In this document: positions 1 to 7,506 of the stretch, in pieces
Position numbering within the stretch: the first letter of the stretch is position 1
How the letters are laid out: the number at the start of each line of letters is the position of its first letter
DNA from: Apostichopus japonicus
Taxonomy: Eukaryota > Echinodermata > Holothuroidea > Aspidochirotida > Stichopodidae
Length of the DNA stretch: 11,000 nt
Assembly (NCBI RefSeq): GCF_037975245.1
Contig: NC_092583.1
Coordinates: 12,427,764-12,438,763 of the forward strand
Direction: 5' to 3'
The notes under the pieces: generated by a model
Databases searched by the model: none
What the model was told of the DNA's origin: nothing
Seen by the model: only the letters and a program-made list of their open reading frames with translations
Program-made: the position numbers and the translations under genes

Positions 1-1402
1 TAACATCTCTAGAACGTTAAAAACAAATCGCAGGTCTGATCAAAAACGTTTTTCGTCATTCGATCTCTGCACGCTGCAAGCCATCCAAAGTGCTTTATCA
101 AGTTAGCACTAGCATAACAGCTTAGGAAATCATAACCTGCCTGAGCGAGTGAAGAACAGGGGAACATCTTCTTAGATATGTTACCAGGATACAGATCTGT
201 CATGAAAGACATTCATTAAAAAAATTATCTTTGTTTTGCATTATCTATATTGAATTAACATTGATACTTTGATTGCACTCAGTATATTCAGGATATGTCA
301 AAGAAAGTTTAGAATTCATAAGCATATACGTCCCGACCACCAGAGGATACAAGTCAGCTACCTTATATTAAGACGAAACAAGATGGCTTATCAGAGGCGT
401 CGATATCCACGAACAATTGTGTCACCTTCGACTGACAACCTTTGCCAAGGGTGGCACTGTTATTTTCTAGGCCAGACCTAGAATGATTGATTTACATCAG
501 AATGTAATGTGTATATGTTATTTGGACCTATTCATTAGGCCTTTAGCAAAATCTACAATGGCCGAGGCTGATTCCTTTCAACCAACGAAGCATTCAGTTG
601 TCATGCTTACTTGGAAGATGTGCTGGTTTGGATTTGTAGGTTGCACAAATACTGAATTAGCCGAGGCATTATGATAGACTTACAGCATGAATAAAAGACA
701 ACAACTTTGCTAAAGCTCATCATTATGACTGATACATGACATATGCTTATTACGTAATTTTGTTCTGATGATCTCAGAATTTTTAAGAGACATTTTGGAC
801 TGTAACAAACATATGTTTAAAGTTCACTACATATGGTTAAGTGATATAGACCATCTTTGACACAATTTGAATCACAATATACAGCTGCCAAAAGACAATT
901 TACTCAATAGCAATAGAAGGTAATCAGCTGAAGTTGGCTTCAGCTCCCAAATTGGATAAAAGGTTAATGTCCAATAATCATTGGAAAAGTGCATTGATTT
1001 TCAGGATAGGCTATATTGTATAGCCTGCATAGTACATGATATGCTTTGAAAGTAGCACTGAACCATGTTGAATAGCAACAGCATACCGTTTCTGATTCCT
1101 CAAAAATTATGCGTTTCTAGGGATTTGTGCATGATGACGAAGGCTGTACTATCCATTGCTCAAGAAATAATTGATAGTCAGGCATGGTCACATGATGCCA
1201 TATCAGTCAATCAGAGTAAAGAATGAAAATAAAATGATAGCGATGGGGTTGTAGAAAAGTAACGGTTCGACAGTTTGGGGGAAATAAGTGGAGAATTCAC
1301 AGCAAGGATAATGCAAAGAAACATTAATCATAAACCCAACACCATGCACAATAAATAAAACACATTCAAAACAGTGAGCACTGTGTAATTAGTAATGGAA
1401 GC
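1..1402. other. 3' flank of copy 1, no gene supported
   Basis: The stretch is duplicated at 7507-8907. Several 60-70 codon open frames occur on both strands. They either shift frame between the two copies (the plus frame starting at 483 against that at 7987) or differ mainly by residue-changing substitutions, so none shows coding constraint. A minus-strand frame at 9-212 is discussed as a finding. A perfect hairpin lies at 1008-1026. Confidence 0.6.
1008..1026. repeat. Short perfect hairpin, AGGCTATA-TTG-TATAGCCT
   Basis: Two 8-base arms are separated by a 3-base loop. The hairpin is identical in copy 2 at 8512-8530. No terminator or RNA role is evident, and the conservation may only reflect the duplication. 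Confidence 0.6.
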
Positions 1403-1408
1403 TTTAAT
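1403..1408 (-). terminator. Poly(A) signal ATTAAA for copy 1
   Basis: On the minus strand ATTAAA lies about 32 bases after the stop codon. It is followed by T/GT-rich sequence around 1330-1375 (TGTTTTGAATGTGTTTT and similar), the usual arrangement for cleavage and polyadenylation. The 3' UTR would be very short. In copy 2 the matching hexamer is ATTAGA. Confidence 0.4.
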
Positions 1409-1439
1409 CTTTGAATGCAGTTATATTGAGTTCCAATTT

Positions 1440-2170
1440 CTATTCCTGCAAGCATGGATATTTAAGGCCTATAGTAAAATTTCCTGAATAGTCAGATGCA
1501 ATTGCATTGATTGCGTCTTCAACTTCGAACAAGAGCATGGCTTCACGAAAACCTCTCGTAACAGTTTCCACATTGACTGACGTCTCACACTGTTCTTTGT
1601 TAGGAAATCCCCAGATCTGACACATGTTTCCTAAGTTATCATCGATATCAGGTTTTAGTTGTTCTGCCATGGCACAGAAGTCATTCCTTGTTCGATGGCA
1701 ATCGCAGTAGTCGAAGTCTGGTTTTATGAGGCCCGATTGGTAATCCATGGTGAGATACTCATCATATTCTTGTTGTTCAATGTCTGGCGGAGGGACGCAG
1801 GAGTCATGGAGACGTTGGAAGGTAATCTTCAGTACGTCACTTCCGTTACGCATTTCCAATTTACCTCCATCAAGAAGGATCTCGTCTACAGGGAGGTAAT
1901 TAAACATAAAGTTCGGCTTTGGAAAATCTCCCCGACTCCGTTCATAAAATATTGAAAGAGCCAAGGAATGGAAAGGAAGGTGACTTTGTGTACCAGTTAG
2001 AAATGGGATTGATACGCTGATCTCAAGACCGTAGAAGAGGGGGTTGTGTGGGTCCATCCCATTCTCAAAATCAGTGAAAGTGACGGGGCCGAAGTCAAAG
2101 TACATTGGGTGTTGATCCTCCTTGATTAAACCCGGAAATATTGGAGAGTCAGGAAGGAACAACCTAGGAC
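1440..2170 (-). CDS. Exon 2 of secreted ADC-like protein, copy 1 (main domain, stop)
   Basis: The exon carries the last two bases of codon 71 and residues 72-313, ending at TAG 1442-1440. By eye the core resembles the acetoacetate decarboxylase-like superfamily. A strand with Y117-G-L-E120 and a following I-P is followed by HSLALSIFYE and then G151-D-F-P-K155. In characterised ADC, Glu76 and the Schiff-base Lys115, which lies in a Y-P-K-K context, are 39 residues apart. Here E120 and K155 are 35 apart, and the second lysine is proline. This is inference from motif and spacing. Residues ~190-313 hold seven of the eight cysteines (195, 226, 228, 236, 254, 265, 310) and look like a disulfide-rich extension not typical of bacterial ADC. 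N179-G-S and N301-F-T are glycosylation sequons. With the signal peptide this predicts an extracellular or luminal protein. Substrate and function are unknown. An ATG six codons upstream of the splice site is an artefact of reading into the intron. Confidence 0.8.
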
Positions 2171-3400
2171 CTGTGAAGAATTTCAAAAAGGACTGTTAGA
2201 GAGTATTTGCAAAGTATAGAAAGAAGTCGTGTTTAGAATTAAGAAATAACTGGAACTGGAGAAACAAAATGGTTGGGTGGGGTTGGGCGAAAGAGGAATG
2301 TATTTACATTATGAGGACCCGTTGAAAAGTTCCACTATTAGATTTATTTCAAATGGAATTCAAAATACGACTTCCCATATTACCTATGTAAGCTTTATTT
2401 ATGACTTGTTGACAGCATCCTCCATATAAGTAGTGCCTCCTAATGCCATCATCTTGTCATCATAATAGCAGAAATCCTTGACCGTCTTTCTTTTCTTTTC
2501 GAATAGTCAAGTAGGTTAATACGAGTAACAAGAAGAGATCTTTAATTGAACATGCTACATGAATATCTGTAGGCGAAATAGAAATCTTGCGATATACAAT
2601 GCTCTCTAAATTTCACCTTAACTCACTGAAACCGGCTAGTCTGTATTAATGTTTTGGCATGTTTGAGTTGAACTATATCTATTTCTAAGGAAAGTGAGAG
2701 AGACATACTTTGCAGTCAGCGTCTTAATAGAATTTACATGTGTTGATCACAAGCACTGTGCGTTAAAACAGTATACTGTGTTCGCCGATTGGAAGGTGGT
2801 GTTCCCCCTTTCGCTTGTCTAAACTACCTGGTTGCCTTCATAATCCTTCCACCAAATTGTAGGGTGATTTTAAGTTGTAGTACTTTACAATAAAAATAAT
2901 AACTGCTAGTAATCGAGGTTGTACATGCTTCTATACCACTTTTAAGTTTTCAAAATAAGCCATCGGACATATTAAGAGGCTTAACAATTAAAGTAAAAAT
3001 ATTCAGTAAGTTCCTCAGATACAACAACAAACGTTATATCAGAACACTATCTAAGAAGTTATGGTCTCAAATAAACGTTTCAATGCATTAATAATTTGTC
3101 ACAGAAGAATTGTTTTAAGTAGCATCCAAGGATGTTCTGTTGTCGTTCAAATTAAGCTCATAATCATTGTTTTTGTCAAGATATGAGAATTTATCCAACA
3201 ATTTAGTAACATTAACATGTAAGAGCCTATACGTGCTTACAAATTAGGCGGTATCATAAATGTTTAAAGCTGAAAACCAGAATAACTTTAGAAACATTAC
3301 TACCAAAATGTATCCTTTATCAAGACTAATATTCTGCCTTAACAAATCCTTTAATTCAAATTACTGAAAATTTGGTCTACATCATTTCTTTTCCACTTAC
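2171..3400 (-). other. Phase-1 intron of copy 1
   Basis: The intron is 1230 bp. The donor is GTAAGT (3400-3395) and the acceptor is TTCTTCACAG ending at 2171. A CTAAC branch-point-like site lies at 2199-2195, about 25 bases before the acceptor, with a T-rich tract between. The corresponding intron of copy 2 (10915-9677) is 1239 bp with the same sites. I see no other convincing exon, element or RNA gene inside it. Small open frames there are interrupted in the other copy. Confidence 0.75.
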
Positions 3401-3611
3401 TCTGACAGTCTCCATTCTGATCATGCCACTGGTTTAGTCGATCCTGGACAATTTTTCTGCTAACAGGGATGAAAAAACTGACACCTTCCCAATAACCATG
3501 AGCAACAGTTATCTGCTTGGCACTGATTGTTTGCTCAAGTAGGATCGCTAAATAGATAATATAGCGAAACACTTGAGTCCGATGCTTCTTGGTCAAAAAT
3601 TTATTCTCCAT
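3401..3611 (-). CDS. Exon 1 of secreted ADC-like protein, copy 1 (signal peptide)
   Basis: The exon encodes residues 1-70 plus the first base of codon 71. The ATG at 3611-3609 has A at -3 and G at +4, and an in-frame TAG lies upstream at 3650-3648 with no other ATG between, so this start is well supported. Residues about 15-25 are hydrophobic after a basic stretch (TKKHR) and are followed by TISA-KQ, which reads as a signal peptide cleaved near residue 31. The mature start (ITVAHGYWEGVSFFIPV, then a helix-like segment) resembles the opening strand and helix of ADC-like proteins. The exon ends in GACTGTCAGA followed by the donor GTAAGT at 3400, giving a phase-1 junction that fits the acceptor at 2171. 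The first cysteine is C69. Copy 2 preserves the coding sequence and donor. The frame reads on for 16 codons past the donor, which is not taken as coding. Confidence 0.8.
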
Positions 3612-3682
3612 GATGTCGGATATATCGCTTAGAGTATTTGGTAATAACTATTCTGAATAGTGACATGTAAAAGCCTCTTTAG

Positions 3683-3688
3683 TTTATA
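3683..3688 (-). promoter_or_regulatory. Possible TATA box upstream of copy 1
   Basis: TATAAA (within CATATAAAC) reads on the minus strand about 72 bases before the ATG. That would place a start site near 3655 and leave a 5' UTR of about 45 bases. The surrounding sequence is AT-rich, so chance occurrence is likely. The matching region of copy 2 lies outside the window. Confidence 0.3.
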
Positions 3689-3699
3689 TGTAGAAGTTG

Positions 3700-4300
3700 T
3701 AAATTACTTATACATATTTATTGATTCATCCACATTTCACTATCGAAAACAGTTTGTGATATTGCCGGTCAGTCTTCAATAAAGCAGTTTAGATGGCTTT
3801 TTTTTATTAATATAATTATCAAATACACATTTTATTGATTTGTTGGACCGTATAAAATACTTTTTCTTCTTTCATACGATTTTTCCACTTCAACTTGGAT
3901 ATATATTCCAAAAACAAAGCAGTTAATAAGGGACATTGTTTTGATGGGCTCAACCAAGCGATTAACTGTAGCTTGATATTACCAATTGCTAATAATATTG
4001 GAGCCACACAGTGGTTTTCTTCGTTTGTTAAGTTTACAACTTTCTTTAATGGCTCTTCGGTATATATGCTTGGATGATGTCATTGCCAAAGGTGACAGAG
4101 AGAAACTGTAGATGCTGGGTTACAACAGGCGGTGGATAGAAGTTAATAATGAATGAAATATCTAAAAGTGTTTATGAAACATAAAATGAAAACCATATAA
4201 CATTTATGAACATTTCACGTTCAGGAATTTAGATGATACTTGATGATCGGCAAAGCATCAGCAATAAATTGAATGGTTTGATTTATTGATATTATTATAC
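3700..4300. other. AT-rich intergenic stretch, nothing recognised
   Basis: Two overlapping open frames of about 60 codons on opposite strands (3819-4007 and 3895-4077) show no domain, signal or splice support. I see no repeat or RNA gene here apart from the AT-rich lead-in to the SINE-like head at 4302. Confidence 0.5.
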
Positions 4301-4301
4301 C

Positions 4302-4400
4302 GTTGCTGTGGCCGAGTGAATAAAGGCGGTGGCATTTGAAGCAATGTAAGTGTAAGTTGTAATGCATAAGCCCTTCCGGGCTTCTCCCATATTTGTGGTC
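4302..4400 (+). mobile_element. Probable tRNA-derived SINE head
   Basis: The sequence TGGCCGAGTGAATAAAGG at 4309-4326 closely matches the D-arm and A box of tRNA-Ser/Leu (TGGCCGAGTGGTTAAGG). It is followed by GCGGTGGCATTTGAAGC, which resembles the anticodon arm, with TGA in the anticodon position. The T-arm/B box is degraded or absent and no acceptor stem can be closed, so this is not a working tRNA. A trinucleotide tail begins about 40 bases downstream at 4438, as in many SINEs. I could not define target-site duplications. Confidence 0.5.
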
Positions 4401-4437
4401 ACTTAAGCGTCGTAAAAATCACTACTGATTTTTATAC

Positions 4438-4541
4438 TATTATTATTATGATCATTTTTATTATTATGATTATGATTATTATGATTATGATTATTATGAT
4501 TATGATTATTATTATTATTATTATTATCATTATTATTATTA

Positions 4542-4588
<47 letters not shown>

Positions 4589-4619
4589 ACTATTATAATT
4601 CTTATTATGATGATGATGA

Positions 4620-4620
<1 letters not shown>
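4438..4620. repeat. ATT/GAT trinucleotide microsatellite
   Basis: This is an imperfect (ATT)n tract with interspersed ATG units, turning into pure GAT at 4607-4620. It begins shortly after the SINE-like head and may be its tail. It creates long but meaningless open frames on both strands (poly-Asn, poly-Ile). Confidence 0.95.

Positions 4621-4670
<50 letters not shown>
4621..4670. repeat. (GAC)16-17 microsatellite
   Basis: There are 50 uninterrupted bases of GAC/CGA repeat, fully CpG-containing at every unit. The tract continues the GAT tract through a T-to-C change in the unit. It would read as poly-Arg or poly-Thr, but there is no evidence of a gene. Confidence 0.97.
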
Positions 4671-4712
4671 TGGGGATGGGGATGGGGATGGGCATGGGGA
4701 TGGGGATGGGGA
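4671..4712 (+). repeat. (GGGGAT)7 tract with G-quadruplex potential
   Basis: Seven units of TGGGGA form six GGGG runs and one GGG run (the unit with GGGC) at 4672-4711, separated mostly by AT. This satisfies the classic G-quadruplex pattern on the plus strand. Confidence 0.9.
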
Positions 4713-4881
4713 TGAGGATGAGGATGAGGATGAGGATGAGGATGAGGATGAGGATGAGGATGAGGATGAGGATGAGGATGAGGATGAGGATGAGGATGAG
4801 GATGAGGATGAGGATGAGGATGAGGATGAGGATGAGGATGAGGATGAGGATGAGGATGAGGAAGAGGATGAGGATGAGGAT
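4713..4881. repeat. (GAGGAT)28 hexanucleotide microsatellite
   Basis: About 28 head-to-tail units run with a single T-to-A variant near 4863. The tract derives from the GGGGAT tract by one base change in the unit. On the minus strand it reads as His-Pro repeats, producing a 183-codon frame (4954-4403) that is a repeat artefact. Confidence 0.97.
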
Positions 4882-5093
4882 GATTATCATGAACATTATT
4901 ATTATTATATAAATAATTATATAAATTAAAAAAGTTTAAAAATATGTTTAACATGAAAGTGATTCAACGACGTCGTTGAAGCTGTATTGAAGAAAAATAT
5001 TCAAATATCGTGCCAAATACTTGGCTGTACATTTGTAAACCAAGCACCGTGCATCATAAAACATCATTCAAAAGGGAAGCCCTTCTTACTTAA

Positions 5094-5451
5094 AAGGCAT
5101 TGAAGACTCACCCCAAACCGCGTGCCGCCCTCTAAAAAAAGCTAATTTACCGTTGCTTGCAAGTGAATTTTTTATCTTGTCGCTGCAAAATGCAGACAGT
5201 AATGGAAGGAGATACCTTTTAATCTTTATCTGGACCTGAGATGTCCATCGCTTCTATGTACACTGTGTTGGGGGTATTGACCGTAGCTGTATGTATTGAC
5301 TGTACACTAGTGTCTAATTACCGATGGTAGCAAACTGTGTGTGTATTTTCTGGGATCGATGGTGGTGTCTAACACTTTTGTTATACCTCATTCGAAACCA
5401 GGTCAGATTACCGGCATCAGACGTTTCTTTGTATGCGAGTCTTCACTCCCT
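5094..5451. mobile_element. MITE-like element flanked by TTAA
   Basis: AGGCATTGAAGACTC at 5095-5109 and the reverse complement of GAGTCTTCACTCCCT at 5437-5451 match at 13 of 15 positions, giving imperfect terminal inverted repeats. TTAA stands just outside on both sides (5090-5093 and 5452-5455), the target preferred by piggyBac-type elements, although the ends do not show the typical CCCT start. No transposase is encoded in the ~360 bp. The inside has loosely repeated GTGTCTAA and GATGGT motifs. Alternative: an unrelated pair of short inverted repeats. Confidence 0.45.
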
Positions 5452-5517
5452 TTAAGGTCGGTGCCTATTGATATGTAATGTTTTTCAGGGAGTATCACTC
5501 CCGGATAAGCCCTATGG

Positions 5518-5924
5518 CAGGGTTGTCCAACCTACGGCCCGCGGGCCACAGTCCGGCCCGCCGCAGGGTTGCGTCCGGCCCGCCAGAGATGCTCTACGGT
5601 GCGAAATTTTAGTGAGCAGATTTATTGATAACAATTTGAAGCTATATAATCAATCATTCGAACCTTCTGGGTCCAAAAAACTGCATACAGGTCAGTTTGT
5701 GTGACACTCTCTCAGCAGAGGGGAGGGGGGGGCGGCTGGACTTTATTCATCTGTTATATCAGAAAGGAAAATAAATCAGTACGCTCAGCGCGCAGTGTGC
5801 ACATTTTGTTGCCTTGGCCTTCGGGCCGAAACAAATCGAAAAAACGAGCGTAGGGTTCATGCGGCTCCCTCCTTCATCATAATCATCCATGTGGCCCTCC
5901 TCTGCAAAAGGTTGGACAACCCTG
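5518..5924. mobile_element. Non-autonomous hAT-type DNA transposon (407 bp)
   Basis: The two ends are perfect 16-base inverted repeats (CAGGGTTGTCCAACCT and its complement at 5909-5924). They are flanked by an 8-bp target duplication, CCCTATGG (5510-5517) against CCCTATAG (5925-5932), with one mismatch. CAGGG-type ends and 8-bp duplications are hallmarks of the hAT superfamily. The left end is strikingly GC-rich, with the 12-base palindrome GGCCCGCGGGCC at 5536-5547 and a repeated GTCCGGCCCGCC (5551-5562 and 5573-5584). There is no transposase frame, so movement would have depended on an autonomous relative elsewhere. The 78-codon open frame across the left end (5468-5704) is not a gene. Confidence 0.9.
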
Positions 5925-6093
5925 CCCTATAGGGTTCTTTAGTACACTTCCTTTGGCAAGTTTTGTTTCTTATCTCCTTCTATGTTATATGACATACTTT
6001 TGTTATGATACACTAAATAAAAATGAAATGTTAATATGTTATTAATAATAGCAGGTCCACTATTTGCATAGAGTTTCGAGTGAGTTCAAATTT

Positions 6094-6724
6094 CTAGACT
6101 TGTAAGCATGGACATTGAAAGTCCACCGTATAGCTTCCCGAAATGAACTCGGGCGTTATTACATTGCTTACGCCCTCATTTTCGTACAAGAGCATGGCTT
6201 CACGGAAACTTCTTGAAGCTCTGTCCACTTTGACTGATGTCGTACACGGCACTTCGCGTGTCGTTTCCCAATTCTGACAGAGGTCTCCTATGTTATCGTT
6301 GATAACAGGTTTTAGTAGTTCTACCAACGAACAGAAATTATTCCTTGTTGGATGACGAACGCAGAAGTCGAAGTCTGGTTTCCTGAGACCCGATTGAGAA
6401 TCCGCGGTATATTCATCAACTCGATATTGGAAAGTGTCTGGCGGAGGAACGCAAGGGTCATGGAGACTTTGAAAGGTCATTTTCACTTCGTCACTTCCGT
6501 TTCGTATTTCCAATTTACCATCATCAAATAGAATCTTGTCCACGGGGATGTAATAAAAAAGGCAACCCGCGACTTCCTTTGTAAAATATTGAGATGGCCA
6601 AGGAATGTGACCTCGTGTTCAAGTCAGAAACGTGAGAGATACGATGACCTCGGTGCCATAAAAGAGCGGGTTATGTGGGTCCCCTTCCATCTTAGAAATC
6701 AGTCAAAGTTTTGTTACCAAAATT
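6094..6724 (-). pseudogene. Decayed third paralogue of the secreted ADC-like gene
   Basis: Homology to exon 2 starts near the paralogue's FGPVTFTDF (residues ~96-104) and runs to the C-terminal CLQ-stop. The 5' part is broken in several places. There is an in-frame TAA at 6694-6692, about a one-base insertion near it, a TGA at 6621-6619 replacing the AGT of copy 2, a 10-base deletion at 6606/6607 and a 17-base deletion near 6568. The last deletion removes the segment holding the F-P-K lysine. From ATG 6543 a frame of 149 codons is open, covering residues ~166-313 of the paralogues. It keeps the NGS sequon and most cysteines. C228 is lost, and a new cysteine appears at the position of Y308. 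No exon 1 or signal peptide is found upstream to 7500, and divergence is far greater than between copies 1 and 2. It is probably non-functional, though an expressed fragment cannot be excluded. Confidence 0.8.
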
Positions 6725-7506
6725 AGTTAGAAAAGTGTGGGGTATTCTATAATTCCTATGGAATGCTTAAGGCAATACATAGGTTTACAAGTGACATTGG
6801 AAATTGACTTGGGAGGTAATCAAGACTTATGTTATTTACAGGATTTACAGGATTACACATCCATTTCATCCCAGATCTACAAATAGGCATATAGCCTATA
6901 TTTATTTCTTCCAGTTTCGTTTTGGTATAAACCTTACGTTTGGTAAATAGTTCGCATAACTAGGACGTGCCCAAACTTAGCCTAAGTTATAGTGTATCGA
7001 TGTATAATTATATAGTTCCAAAATTTACAAGCCACTGTACAGTGCACTAAGTAACCACGTATGAACTATAGAGTGCCAACAGTATTAACATGTTAACGTT
7101 AGTCCTACAGTCAGTTACGGTCCACAAAAGTTGGCATTGGCGTGACATATAGCTAAGTTGATATCGAGCTTAAGTTACGCAAAATTTTACTAGCAGTGCC
7201 TGACATGTAAGAAAACCTTCATTTTTTTTTCTTTTTAATACATACGTTTCACATAGTGACCTGGAGAGCGCCTACCGTCCCCCAAAATAGCAAAAAAATC
7301 CCAGTCGATTCTTGGCGGACAACCGTAATTGACGTTGTTTACGAATTCAAAGTCATAGGGCAACTTGCACTACGTACAGAACAACAAAACTTCCCTCCCT
7401 GTGAACGTCAACGTGTTATTTTTGCGATGTCGTGTATTTGCACAGTAATCTGAGCCAAATATTTTGATATATTCAAGTAGGACATTTTTAAGCAATCTAA
7501 CCCAAT
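6725..7506. other. Intergenic stretch, nothing recognised
   Basis: No exon-1 homologue for the pseudogene, no repeat pair and no RNA gene is seen. A 65-codon plus-strand frame near 7256-7453 has no supporting features. The region separates the pseudogene from the start of the copy 2 duplication. Confidence 0.5.

Larger units (their letters stand above)
1..3485. repeat. Copy 1 of a ~7.5 kb direct tandem duplication
   Basis: This stretch matches 7507-11000 almost base for base in the same orientation. The offset drifts from 7506 at the left edge to 7503 at the coding exon and 7515 at the right, through small indels. It covers the 3' flank, the last exon, the intron and most of the first exon of the secreted gene. 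The match reaches the window edge on the left in this copy and on the right in the other, so neither true breakpoint is visible. Similarity is about as high in the intron and flank as in the exon, which indicates a fairly recent segmental duplication rather than selection alone. Confidence 0.95.

Noticed and set aside
269-674. Two successive plus-strand frames of 60-70 codons, also present at 7776-8193
   Set aside because: They persist only because of the recent duplication. The second frame is shifted between the copies, and no domain is recognisable.
1659-1955. A 98-codon plus-strand frame (and its counterpart at 9165-9383)
   Set aside because: It is antisense to exon 2 of the secreted gene, and its end point and residues are not conserved between the copies.
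4302-4400. A functional tRNA gene
   Set aside because: Only the D-arm/A box and part of the anticodon arm match. The T-arm and acceptor stem are missing.
4621-4881. A regular repeat array that might suggest CRISPR
   Set aside because: The units are 3-6 bases with no spacers. It is a microsatellite in a eukaryotic context.
4403-4954. A 183-codon minus-strand frame of His-Pro, Arg, His and Asn runs (and matching poly-Ile/Met frames)
   Set aside because: It is a translation of the compound microsatellite, open in several frames on both strands, with no non-repeat coding sequence or splice signals.
5468-5704. A 78-codon plus-strand frame
   Set aside because: It starts outside and runs through the GC-rich left end of the hAT element. 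It contains no transposase motif.
7256-7453. A 65-codon plus-strand frame
   Set aside because: It has no signal peptide, domain, splice support or second copy to test conservation.
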